From: Bufo bufo
Lineage: Eukaryota > Chordata > Amphibia > Anura > Bufonidae
NCBI RefSeq assembly: GCF_905171765.1
Contig: NC_053393.1
Span: 186,709,921-186,773,920 of the forward strand
DNA length: 64,000 nt
Direction of reading: 5' to 3'
This document shows, in pieces, positions 22,668-32,955 of this stretch (position 1 is the first letter of the stretch; each line of letters starts with the position of its first letter). The notes beneath the pieces are model-generated. The model searched no databases, was not told the origin of the DNA, and saw nothing but the letters and a program-made list of their open reading frames with translations. Made by a program: the position numbers and the translations under genes.

Positions 22668-22889
22668 CTACACACTTTCAAAATAAACCTTCAGCGGGTC
22701 GAATAGATGCTGGATGACCGGGATGCTCCATGACCTTCCAAGGAGCAGCTGTCGGAAGCAGCGGTTCATTTCTGAAACGTCCGTATAGTGCGGGGGGAAT
22801 CTGAAGACCCTCTTCATCTCCTTGCACCACAGGATGCCCTCTTTTGATTTCCATGATGACTGGGAACTCATGATGTTTTCATCGGACAA
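22668..22889 (-). pseudogene. Unrecognised 73-codon frame
   Basis: The frame starts with ATG at 22889 ([18 protein letters not shown]) and stops at 22668. It has aromatic and basic residues in a protein-like mixture ([34 protein letters not shown]), unlike the low-complexity shadow frames around it. I do not recognise the family. It sits in the 3' region of hAT-E, upstream (on the minus strand) of no clear partner. Another minus-strand frame adjoins at 22879-23127 with little sign of conservation. It may be a fragment of a transposon protein or chance. Confidence 0.3.
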
Positions 22890-23089
22890 GGAGACCGGGG
22901 TCTAGTTGGTTGGTTTGAATCTTGAGTAACTTTGAGACTCTTCCGGGCTCCAAACTATCTTGAACCTTTGTCTTCTCATTGTCTGTAGCTACTGGAGGCC
23001 TGTTCATGCCAGGCAGGTTGCCCCAGAAGTATCTTGGTCGATGAGCAGCCCATATCGCACAAGCAGCAATCTTGACAGGTATAGTGCTA

Positions 23090-23641
23090 TATATTAGCTT
23101 TTTAGAATATTCGTAATTTTTTTCCATCTGAAGTCATGATTCCTCCCTGCTTAAGTTGCTTGACAAGTAACTTAAGCAGAGAGGAATCATAACTTCAGAT
23201 CAAAAAAAATTACGAATATTCTAAAAATCTAATATATAGCACTATATATAGCACTATAGAAGATAGTGCTATATATTATTTTTTTGAATATTTGTTTTTT
23301 AGAATATTCATCATTTTTTCCATCTGAAGTCATAATTGCTCCCTGCTTAAGTTACTTGACAAGCAACTTAAGCAGGGATTAATCATAATTTCAGATGGCA
23401 AAAAATGATGAATATTCTAATTAACAAATATATAGCACTATCTTCTATAGTGCTATATATTTGTTTTTGACCCACACCTGTATTGATCGAGTATCATTAC
23501 CTTGCCGATTTTTCGAGTAAAAAAAAATTACGAATATTCGAAAAACGAATATATACCACTATATTCAAAATATTCACGAATTCTCGAAGTTGCGATATTC
23601 ACGATAAATATTCTGAATTTGAATATTCGCACTCAACACTA
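23090..23641. mobile_element. hAT MITE with two tandem hairpins
   Basis: Two hairpins lie head to tail. The first (about 23095-23235, axis near 23166) and the second (about 23300-23445, axis near 23358) have the same stem, TTCCATCTGAAGTCATAATT-like, and the same ends, TAGAATATTC and GAATATTCTA. Between and after them are repeated TATAGTGCTATATAT motifs. The right terminus is CAACACTA at 23641, the inverse of TAGTGTTG, a hAT end also seen at 26509. The left terminus is not obvious. Non-coding. Confidence 0.65.
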
Positions 23642-23689
23642 ATGACATAGTGTGGACATGACAGCAACAGTAGCAGCAGGATACCACAC

Positions 23690-23783
23690 AGTGGCAAGGT
23701 GACATAGTGTAGAGATGGATGATCTAATCTGATGCATAAGGCATTGGTGGGTGGAAATCCTGGTTGATCCACACCTGATTCAT
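23690..23783 (-). pseudogene. hAT-E transposase, extreme C-terminus
   Basis: On the minus strand, 23783-23690 encodes MNQVWINQDFHPPMPYASD. This aligns with the last block of the hAT-D protein (MNQSWIQEDFHTPLADY) and so represents the end of a hAT transposase. The L1 element is inserted directly upstream, so the rest of the gene is separated or lost. Confidence 0.6.
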
Positions 23784-26060
23784 CATTTTTTTTTGTTATA
23801 AACAATTTTTATTGTTTTAATATATCAATGCGAAATTAACTGTAGACATAATGCTTCTTGATAAAAGAGATATAATACTTGTACAATAGTTTAGATTATA
23901 TGTAAAGCATGCAGTAACCAAGGAAAATTAGAAAAACAAACTCAGGAACACAGGAGTATAAATCATGTGTACATTATGTTAGGTAAAGTGCCTAAAAGTA
24001 GTTCTAGTTTTAAGCTCCCAATGGGAGAGTTCCTCCAAGCGGTAGAACTGATCAACTTTATTAATCCATTGTTCTACAGTAGGGGTCTCAGAAGAACACC
24101 ATAGGGAGAAAAGGGACATTTTGTGGGTGTCTTTTCCGCGGATGCCAAAAAATAGGAGAGCAATTTCAGAAGTACAGGGAAACCTGGATCTACAAACATC
24201 ATTGCTTAGTCGGAAAATGGTATTCCACCAAGAAAGTAATAAAGGGCAACTCCACCATATGTGAAAAAATGAACCTCTACTAGTTCCACATCTCCAGCAT
24301 TGGTCTGAAATGTTGGGATAAAAGAGAGAAATCTTGTCTGGGGTCCTATACCATCTAGAAAGTACTTTGTACCCGTTTTCCTGCACTCGAACACAACGTG
24401 AAAGTTTGTGAGGAATGATAAAGAGCTTGATAATCTCTGACTGAGATAATTGTCTTCCCAAGTCTTTCTCCCATAACCCAATTACTGCTGGTTTGACATC
24501 CGCGGGGGAGAGGATTATTTTTTTTATATAAAGTGGAGATCAATTTAGAAGGGTATCTGGCACTGGTCAGCATATTTTCAAACCACAGTGGTAGAGATTG
24601 GGTGTTTATTGACTTAGTTGTAAGAGCAATTTCTTTTTTGAGGAAACCAAGAAATAAAGCATGTGGGGTGCGGACATTAAGACACTCTTTTAGTGAAGGT
24701 TCTAAAAGAATGCAACCATTATCATCCAACAAATCAGTTATTAACAAAGAAGAAGATCTGACTTCAAGAGGACAGGAGTCTCTCAGATCTCTTGGGGCAA
24801 GGGAAATAATATCTCTGACTTGAAGGAGAGGTGAAGGTAAGGTCAAGGCTTGATGGCTGGAGGAGAACCACCCCCACACTTTTAAAGTGGTGCGTATTAT
24901 AGGATTTGGGATAGAGGAGATAGCGGGGAGTGGCCTGTCCGCCAGAAAAAGGGCCCTGAAAGTAGAAGGAAGAAATATATTTCCCATTGGAATCCACTGG
25001 TCTGAGCCAATCAACCACTCTGCTTAAGTGTATAGCCTTCATATATAGTTCAGGGTCAGGGAGACCTATACTTTCTAGGTGTCTGGGTTTAGTTAAGGTT
25101 GAGAAGGATAGTCTAGGTTTCTTTTTCTGCCAAATGAACTGACAAATGTGTATTCAAAGATCTGAAAAAAGATCTCGGATTAGCAATTGGGTGGACCTGG
25201 AGAAGGTAAGTGAGTCTAGGGATCACTAGGGACATCACCAAGTTCTTCCTACCAAACCATGAGAGGTAAGGATAATCCAGGGAGTCCAACTGAGCAACAA
25301 TGGCCGCCAATAGGGGAGTGTAGTTGAGGTGAAATAAGTCTGAGAGGTGTGAGGTTAATTTGATGCCCAAGTAGGTTAGATGACGGGAGGACCAGTTGAA
25401 TGATGAGTTTAACTGAAGAGCTGAAATAAGTTTAGGGGAGAGACCTATATGTAGGATTTGAGATTTTTGTGGGTTTATTTTAAAGTTAGAGAGGGAACCA
25501 AATTTTTTTAAGAGGGAAATTATTAGGGGCATAGATTTGTTGGGGTTTGTGGTGAGGATCATTAGCAAAAGCAGCTAATTTGTAATTTTGTGATCCTATC
25601 TTAAGTCCTTTAATGCCCTCTTCCTGTCTCAAAGCTTGTAATAAGGTTTCCATCACAAGGAAAAATATTAGGGGGGTGAGGGGGCAACCCTGACGTGTTC
25701 CATTTTTGATGTAAAAACGAGCCAAAATGAGGTTGTTGACTAAAACAGAAGCAGAGGAGTTTGCGTACATCGCAAACACAGCTTTAACATAGGGAATAGG
25801 GAAGTGAAATTTATACAAGGTGTGTTTAATAAAGGACCAGTCTATACGATCAAATGCTTTTTCGGCATCAGTGCCAAGTAATACCAAAGGTAGTTTTTTA
25901 TACGAGGCAGAAAAGAGGGCATTTAGGACCTTAGTAGTATTATCTTTTCCTTCGCGGCCCTTTACAAATCCCACCTGATCAGGGTGGATCAAGTTGGGGA
26001 GAAAGGGTTGAAGTCTGGTGGCGAGCATTTTTGCAAGGAGTTTTAAGTCTATGTTTAGTC
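23784..26060 (-). mobile_element. L1/Tx1-like LINE, 5'-truncated
   Basis: A 5'-truncated minus-strand LINE of about 2.3 kb. It ends with an AATAAA-type signal (23804-23812) and a short poly(A) run of nine (23786-23794, T on the plus strand). That order marks a 3' end made by target-primed reverse transcription. It is inserted between the N- and C-terminal remnants of the hAT-E transposase. Confidence 0.85.
23979..26055 (-). pseudogene. L1-like ORF2, reverse transcriptase to C-terminus
   Basis: The frame begins inside the reverse transcriptase (LLAKMLATRLQPFLPNLIHP, then DQVGFVKGREG). The first catalytic block is intact (DAEKAFDRIDWSF near 25830), as is NGTRQGCPLTPLIF. The second catalytic block reads FAND instead of FADD near 25565, and a frameshift follows immediately; the adjoining frame begins LMILTTNPNKS. 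The rest (25113-25568, 24355-25014, 23979-24461) carries the C-terminal region. It includes a cysteine-rich block (CWRCGTSRGSFFHIWWSCP) that fits the zinc-knuckle-like segment in L1/Tx1 ORF2. It is broken by at least three frameshifts. Confidence 0.85.
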
Positions 26061-26172
26061 AACCAATAAAGAACCGCTGGGTTGCTGGTCAAGACACAAC
26101 CAACCGCTAGCTGACATGTGGACCTGAGACCTCGGCAAGAAACACCTGTTGCCACGCCCCCTTTACTCTGCT

Positions 26173-26250
26173 TCAACCTGTGCCTGAGCCAGAATCATTT
26201 ACGCCTCTGACACTCTCCTGTGCAGTGCCTGGCACTTCTCTATCTGACAT
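26173..26250 (-). pseudogene. hAT-E transposase, N-terminal remnant
   Basis: ATG at 26250 opens MSDREVPGTAQESVRG and stops with TGA at 26173-26175. In another frame the sequence continues with LTSNPAVLYWLT (about 26065-26100), an N-terminal block I would expect in this hAT subfamily. The position between the satellite (5' region) and the L1 fits the start of the hAT-E gene. The identification is inference. Confidence 0.4.
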
Positions 26251-26284
26251 ATTTTTAGCTGAACTAAATAAATTACAAGCAAAT

Positions 26285-26508
26285 AAAACACCTATAAAAG
26301 CGCTAAATATATTTTTAGGCAACTAAAGGATTTGAAATTGTCAACAAAACGATTTCAGCGTAAATAACAGCAAAAGTAAACTGCATATAAATTTCTCGTA
26401 TTGGACTAAAATAGGCCACTAAATTATTTCTAAGTAAATAACAGAAAAAGTGAACTGCGAATATTTTTCTCTAGAAATATGACAATAAATGCTTTTAGCG
26501 CAAATAAC
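26285..26508. repeat. 76-bp satellite, left edge
   Basis: About three degenerate monomers (AGCGCTAAATATATTTTT, TTTCAGCGTAAATAACAGCA, TTTTAGCGCAAATAAC) of the satellite that continues at 28409. The array is split here by a hAT MITE with target duplication CAAATAAC at 26501-26508. Confidence 0.85.
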
Positions 26509-26880
26509 TAGTGTTGGGCGCGAATATTCAAATAGCGAATATTAATAGCAAATATGGCACTTTCGAGAATTCGCAATATTTACAATATAGTGATATATAT
26601 TTGTAATTTTGAATATTCTAGATTTATTTTTCATCAGTAACCGCCCTTCTTGCTTGTGGGCCAATCAGAAGGCTGCAATGTCTTTGTCTGCGCTTAGCAA
26701 CATCTCTAGCAACCAATAGGAAAGTTGTCTACCCCTTACTATATAAGAACCTCCTCAGCAGCCCTTGTATGCATTATTTTGCATATCTGAGAGAGAGAGC
26801 AGTGTTATTGCTGTGCTCTCTGCTTTCCTGTGTCATTACATTAGATAGTTAGATAGTTAGTTAGTTAGCTTATATATATA

Positions 26881-27925
26881 CACTCACCTAAAGAATTATT
26901 AGGAACTCCTGTTCTATTTCTCATTAATGCAATTATCTAGTCAACCAATCACATGGCAGTTGCTTCAATGCATTTAGGGGTGTGGTCCTGGTCAAGACAA
27001 TCTCCTGAACTCCAAACTGAATGTCAGAATGGGAAAGAAAGGTGATTTAAGCAATTTTGAGCATGGTTGTTGGTGCCAGACGGGCCGGTCTGAGTATTTC
27101 ACAATCTGCTCAGTTACTGGGATTTTCATGCACAACCATTTCTAGGGTTTACAAAGAATGGTGTGAAAAGGGAAAAACATCCAGTATGCGGCAGTCCTGT
27201 GGGCAAAAATGCCTTGTGGATGCTAGAGGTCAGAGGAGAATGGGCCGACTGATTCAAGCTGATAGAAGAGCAACGTTGACTGAAATAATTACTCGTTACA
27301 ACCGAGGTATGCAGCAAAGCATTTGTGAAGCCACAACATGCACAACCTTGAGGCGGATGGGCTACAACAGCAGAAGACCCCACCGGGTACCACTCATCTC
27401 CACTACAAATAGGAAAAAGAGGCTACAATTTGCACGAGCTCACCAAAATTGGACTGTTGAAGACTGGAAAAATGTTGCCTGATCTGATGAGTCTCGATTT
27501 CTGTTGAGACATTCAAATGGTAGAGTCTGAATTTGGCGTAAACAGAATGAGAACATGTATCCATCATCTGATGGCTACTTCCAGCAGGATAATGCACCAT
27601 GTCACAAAGCTCGAATCATTTCAAATTGGTTTCTTGAACATGACAATGAGTTCACTGTACTAAAATGGCCCCCACAGTCACCAGATCTCAACCCAATAGA
27701 GCATCTTTGGGATGTGGTGGAACGGGAGCTTCGTGCCCTGGATGTGCATCCCTCAAATCTCCATCAACTGCAAGATGCTATCCTATCAATATGGGCCAAC
27801 ATTTCTAAAGAATGCTATCAGCACCTTTTTGAATCAATGCCACGTAGAATTAAGGCAGTTCAGAAGGCAAAAGGGGGTCCAACACCGTATTAGTATGGTG
27901 TTCCTAATAATTCTTTAGGTGAGTG
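26881..27925 (+). mobile_element. Tc1 element, DD36E type, internally deleted
   Basis: Flanked by TA (26879-26880 and 27926-27927). The terminal inverted repeats are CACTCACCTAAAGAATTATT and its complement. At 1045 bp it is shorter than autonomous relatives because part of the transposase gene is missing. It sits inside the hAT MITE. Confidence 0.9.
27029..27893 (+). pseudogene. DD36E transposase, deleted and interrupted
   Basis: The start MGKKGDLSNFEHG is at 27029, followed by a frameshift. The DNA-binding part runs from 27057 (VVGARRAGLSISQ, then SCTTISRVYKEW). The first catalytic block, SDESRFLL, follows an in-frame TGA at 27480-27482. A second TGA is at 27528-27530. Immediately after RKQNEN the frame jumps to YPSSDGYFQQDNAPCH, so about 50 codons that normally include the glycine-rich box are deleted. 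The second aspartate (QDNAPCH) and the glutamate ([11 protein letters not shown]) are present, with 36 residues between them. That spacing is the mark of the DD36E (Incomer-type) group of Tc1/mariner. The frame ends PTPY at 27893. Confidence 0.9.
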
Positions 27926-28408
27926 TATATATAATACAGATAGTAAGTGCGAGATAGTCTGTGTAGGTTAGATAGTGATATAGTGTAGCTGATAGTGCTG
28001 CATACATAGTGCTGTGATGTCACAAGTTCACAACAATACTTAGTGCACCAATCACTAAAAAGTAGTCAGACCTGTTAAATGTAAAGTTGCACGTATTGCG
28101 CCAAAATATTTGCATCATTAGTGCCGATTTCGCAATCACAAATATATTGGAGCACTCAATCTGCATATAAAGCTATTGTAATGGTCCGCCTTGCCAACCA
28201 TTTTCTCCAGTCTCAGGAAACTTCTAGCAGCTTAAAAATGTAGCTATAGTGACCTTCACTTGTATTTTGCGCTCATTACGCAAATATTACACTGCCGATA
28301 TTTCGCGATCAAGAAAATAATCACAAATTTGCTAATAAATGACGAATATTATACCAAATATTTGCACAATATTGCAAATTCGAATATTGCCCCTGCTGCT
28401 CATCACTA

Positions 28409-30290
28409 CGAATTACACCAAATGTGAACTGCGTCTATTTTTCTCGTATTGTAGTAAAATATGACAAGAAACGGTTTCAGCGCAACTAACACCAAATGTG
28501 AACAGCTCTATTTTTCTCATATTGTAGTGAAATATGACAAGAAACGCTTTTAGCGCAAATAATAGCAAATATGAACTAAGTCTATTTTTCTATTTTTCTC
28601 TAGAAATATGTCAATAAAAGCTTTTAGTGCAAATAACACCAAATGTGAACTGCGTCTATTTTTCTAGTATTGTACTAAAATATGACAAGAAACGCTTTTA
28701 GCGCAAATAACAATAATATGAAATTAGTCTATTTTTCTCTTTTTCTCTAGAAATATGGCAATAAACGCTTTTAGCGCAAATAACACCAAATATGAGCTGC
28801 ATCTATTTTTCTCATATTGCAGTGAAATACGATAAGAATCGCTTTTAGCGCAAATAACAGCAAATATGAACTTAGTCTGTTTTTATTTTTTCTCTAGAGA
28901 TATGGCAATAAAAGCTTTTAGCGCAAAAAACATCAAATGTGAACTGCGTTTATTTTTCTCGTATTGGAGTAAAATATGACAAGAAACGGTTTTAGCTCAA
29001 ATAACACCAAATATGAACTAAGTTTGTTTTTCTTTTTTATGGTAATAAACGCTTTTAGCGCAAATAACACCAAATGTGAACTACGTCTATTTTTCTCGTA
29101 TTGTAGTGAAATACGACAAGAAATGCTTTTAGTGCAAATATGAACTTAGTCTATTTTTCTTATTTTCTAAAATATGGCAATAAACGCTCTTAGCGCAAAT
29201 AACACCAAATGTGAACTGTTTATTTTTCTCGTATTGTAGTGAAATATGAGAAGAAACGCTTTAAGCACAAATAACACCAAATATGAACTAAGTCTCTTTT
29301 TCTCTATAAATATGGCAATAAATGCTTTTAGCACAAAAAACACCAAATGTGAACTGCATTTATTTTTCTCATATTGTAGTGAAATATGACAAGAAACACT
29401 TTTAGCGCAAATAACACCAAATATGAACTAAGTCTATTTTTCTCTTTTTCTCTAGAAATATGGCAATAAATGCTTTTAGCGCAAATAACACCAAATGTGA
29501 ACTGCGTTTATTTTTCTCGTATTGTAGTGAAATACGACAAGAAACACTTTTAGCGCAAATAACAGCAAATAAAAAATAAGTCTGTTTTTCTCTTTCTCTC
29601 TAGAAATATGGCAATAAACGCTTTAAGCACAAATAACACCAAATATGAACTAAGTCTCTTTTTCTCTATAAATATGGCAATAAATGATTTTAGCACAAAT
29701 AACACCAAATGTGAACTGCATTTATTTTTCTCATATTGTAGTGAAATATGACAAGAAACACTTTTAGCGCAAATAACATCAAATATGAACTAAGTCTATT
29801 CTCTTTTTCTCTAGAAATATGGCAATAAATGCTTTTAGCGCAAATAACACCAAATGTGAACTGCGTTTATTTTTCTTGTATTGGAGTGAATTATGACAAG
29901 AAATGCTTTTAGCGCAAATAACACCAAATATGAACTAAGTCTATTTTTCTCTTTTTCTCTAGAAATATGGCAATAAATGCTTTTAGCGCAAATAACACCA
30001 AATGTGATCTGCGTCTATTTTTCTTGTATTGGAGTGAATTATGACAAGAAATGCTTTTAGCGCAAATAACAGCAAATATGAACTTAGTCTATTTTTAAAT
30101 TTTTCTCTAGAAATATGGAAATAAACGCTTTTAGTGCAAATAACAACAAAAGTGACCGGCGTAAATATTTATCGTATTGTATTGAAATAGGCCACTAAAT
30201 GATATCAGCGCAGTTAACAGCAAAAGTGACCTGCATATATATTTATCTTTTTCCACAGATAAAAGCCACTAAAGGCTTTTCAACATAGCA
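28409..30290. repeat. 76/152-bp satellite, main array
   Basis: The array alternates two 76-bp monomers. One has TTCTCGTATTGTAGTGAAAT and AAGAAACGC, the other TTCTCTTTTTCTCTAGAAAT and AATAAACGC. Both end TTTTAGCGCAAATAACACC. Together they form a 152-bp higher-order unit repeated about 12 times. Edge monomers are degenerate. The array lies wholly inside hAT-E, in what should be its 5' region. There is no coding frame. Confidence 0.9.
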
Positions 30291-30378
30291 CTTGCACCCC
30301 AATAACTAATTCCTAGAATGACAGAGCTGTATTATGAGACTATCTGGATCCCCAAGTAATGTTTCCCTGCACTTGTAA

Positions 30379-31401
30379 GGCCTCTTTCACACGGGCGTTG
30401 CGGAAAAATGTGCGGGTGCGTTGCAGGAACACCCGCGATTTTTCCGCGCGAGTGCAAAACATTGTAATGCGTTTTGCACTCGCGTGAGAAAAATCGCGCG
30501 TGTTTGGTACCCAAACCCGAACTTCTTCACAGAAGTTCGGGCTTGGGATCGGTGTTCTGTAAATAGTATTATTTTCCCTTATAACATGGTTATAAGGGAA
30601 AATAATAGCATTCTGAATACAGAATGCTAAGTAAAACAGGGCTGGAGGGGGTTAAAAAAAATAAAAAATCATTTAACTCACCTTAATCCACTTGCTCGCG
30701 ATGCCGGGCATCTCCGTCTGACTCTTTTACAGTATAGGACCTGTGGAGAGCATTAACTATAGTTTAAGGACATGGGATGACGTCACTCTGGTCATCACAT
30801 GGTACGTCACATGATCTTTTACCATGGTGAATCACCATGGTAAAAGATCATGTGACGTACCATGTGATGACCAGAGTGACGTCATCCCAGGTCCTTAAAC
30901 TATAGTTAATGCTCTCCACAGGTCCTATACAGTAAAAGAGTCAGACGGAGATGCCCGGCATCGCGAGCAAGTGGATTAAGGTGAGTTAAATGATTTTTTA
31001 TTTTTTTTAACCCCCTCCAGCCCTGTTTTACTTAGCATTCTGTATTCAGAATGCTATTATTTTCCCTTATAACCATGTTATAAGGGAAAATAATAAGGTT
31101 CGGGTCTCCATCCCGATCGTCTCCTAGCAACCGTGCGTGAAAATCGCACCGCATCCGCACTTGCTTGCGGATGCTTGCGATTTTCACGCAACCCCATTCA
31201 TTTCTATGGGGCCTGCGTTACGTGAAAAACGCACAAAGAGGAGCATGCTGCGATTTTCACGCAACGCAAAAGTGATGCGTGAAATTCACCGCTCGTGTGC
31301 ACAACCCCATAGAAATGAATGGGTCAGTATTCAGTGCGGGTGCAATGCGTTCACCTCCCGCATCGCATCCGCGCGGAATACTCGCTCGTGTGAAAGGGGC
31401 C
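30379..31401. mobile_element. Harbinger-like MITE, 1 kb, palindromic core
   Basis: Ends are GGCCTCTTTCACACG and its near-complement CGTGTGAAAGGGGCC, flanked by TAA on both sides (30376-30378, 31402-31404). A 3-bp TAA/TTA duplication is the habit of PIF/Harbinger. The core (30568-31094) is an inverted repeat with arms of about 263 bp around an axis at 30831 (ACCATGGTGA-A-TCACCATGGT). Outer segments contain GCG/CGC-rich blocks. It has no coding sequence. Confidence 0.85.
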
Positions 31402-31404
31402 TAA

Positions 31405-31868
31405 ATAGTTTTTATTTCACAATGAGGATTTTCCTATGACTCTCCCTAGCATCTGCACAAGTCTCTCCCTGCCTGTGAAATGATTCCTCTCACTATCCTT
31501 TCCCTGCACTAGTAAATCACATCTTTCCTTCTTTTTTTTGCCTGCATACACGTCTGTCCCAGAACAAAGTATGATAGTGAATGGCAGACTCTAAGATGGC
31601 CGCCGTATTTATAGGGCTGTGACAGCCCCGGGTTGGCTGGCTGCTCATTGGCTGCATGCTTGGCATTATGGGTCATCCCACCTTCCCAGAGTTCCTTGCC
31701 CCATGTCATCACATGTGTAGCCGCCATTGTAGCCGGCTAGCCGCCATGTTAGGAAAAATTGTGATTCGTTACCACAAAGCGCGAGGAAATTTGCATTTCT
31801 TCAGAATCTAACTTTTCCTGAAATTTGTAACGAATTCGACTACGTCAGCTTCGATTCGCTCATCTCTA
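31405..31868 (-). repeat. hAT-E 5' terminal region
   Basis: Non-coding 464 bp between the Harbinger-like MITE and the hAT-E right end. The last 100 bp contain GATTCGT, ACGAATTCGAC and TTCGATTCGCTCATCTCTA motifs, typical subterminal repeats of hAT elements. Confidence 0.7.
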
Positions 31869-32430
31869 ATTATGACATTATTTTTATATTATTATTTTAT
31901 TGTTTATTATTATAAATTATATTATTTTATTAATTATTTTTATTTTTAATATGGGTAAAGGGCAGGGATTTAAGTTTTTTTAAATATTTTTTAAAGATTT
32001 TTTAAACCTTTTTTAAAGTCTGCTGGGGGACTTTAACATGTGATAATCTGATCACTTCTTCCATATTCTGCAATAATTTAACATTGCAGCCTATGGAAGT
32101 TTAATTCTGTTCCTATGAAGCGCTCTAAGTGCTCAGATGGCCCTAGGCTGCTAAAGCATGTGAACATCTCTATCAATCTCAGCACAGGGGAGCCATTCAG
32201 GCTCTGGGGTTTCAATGCTCAGATGCCATGGTTGCAGTTGACCATGGAATTTGATTAGTTTAAAGTCCGCGATTGGCATTATCGCTGATCACGGACATTG
32301 CCTCCAGGTGTCCAGCTATGTAAAACTTCAGGTTCCTGGTACTATAGCTCGCTCAGCTTCTGAGCAGGCGCCTTGTTTATATTCCAGACTTCTGCCATGC
32401 ATGTATTGTAAAGGTCCAGAAGGGGTTAAT
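31869..32430 (+). repeat. Interspersed repeat R, right part
   Basis: This continues the repeat interrupted at 22054, beginning with the second copy of the hAT-E target duplication. An AT-rich stretch is followed by a GC-richer segment ending in AGAAGGGGTTAATA near 32430. No coding sequence is recognised. Confidence 0.55.
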
Positions 32431-32635
32431 ATAAAAAAATCAATATTAGACATCACGTAGTAGATTACATTTCTAACAAAGCTTGCACTTGCCCTGTACT
32501 TCATTTATCCAATTGCTCTACTAGATTTTTTCATGCTAGAAGCTCAGGGTGTGTGTTCTTTCTCAGTGGGCCTGTCCTTTCTCCTACAGTTCTCTCCCTG
32601 TAACTGCCACAGGTTATAACAGAACATAGTACAGA

Positions 32636-32790
32636 TGTAGCAGGGTTAACACACATGCTTTATGAGACATGTTATCTAAACTAAATGCAACTAAATGCGT
32701 TAAGCAATTGCTTTTCAATGGCTTTTGTTTCAAGATAATGCGATGAGTTACGAAATTTGAGCTAAAAGTGTGTGTGTTACCCCTGCTACA
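32636..32790 (+). mobile_element. TGTAGCAGGG MITE, copy 2
   Basis: 155 bp with perfect 10-bp terminal inverted repeats (TGTAGCAGGG and CCCTGCTACA). Extended inverted homology continues inside (GTTAACACACA and TGTGTGTTAC). It matches the reverse complement of the copy at 7062-7201. It is non-coding; the superfamily is unknown. Confidence 0.85.
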
Positions 32791-32955
32791 TTTGTATTTA
32801 TAGCCGTACCATTAGGCTTTGTGTATAATACTTATTTACAGTATGTACTCTTGAATCTGCACTTTATAGTACCTCCCAAAAAATACTTTTTGCACTTACA
32901 CTATATTGCATTCATCCTGCCGTGTGGTCACCACCACTGTGTTGGTGTTTTTAAC

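Larger units (their letters stand above)
26509..28408. mobile_element. hAT MITE inserted in satellite
   Basis: Ends are TAGTGTTGGGCGCGAATATT (26509) and, inverted, TAGTGATGAGCAGCAGGGG (28408). The flanks CAAATAAC (26501-26508) and CGAATTAC (28409-28416) agree at six of eight bases. The interior is non-coding apart from a Tc1 element (26881-27925). Both subterminal regions are rich in GAATATT and GCAAATATT motifs. It lacks any hAT transposase and so depended on another element. Confidence 0.8.
22055..31868 (-). mobile_element. hAT-E, 9.8 kb with nested insertions
   Basis: The ends are TAGATATGAGCGAA (22055) and, inverted, TAGAGATGAGCGAA (31868). The flanking 8-mers ATTATAAC (22047-22054) and ATTATGAC (31869-31876) match at seven of eight bases, as expected for hAT insertion. 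Inside are a 3' region, a small C-terminal transposase remnant (23690-23783), an L1 (23784-26060), an N-terminal remnant (26173-26250), a 76/152-bp satellite (26285-30290) holding a hAT MITE, a Harbinger-like MITE (30379-31401) and the 5' end. Most of the transposase is missing. Confidence 0.85.

Noticed and set aside
28409..30290. Possible CRISPR-like array
   Set aside because: Monomers are contiguous with no unique spacers, and the context is a vertebrate transposon; this is a tandem satellite.
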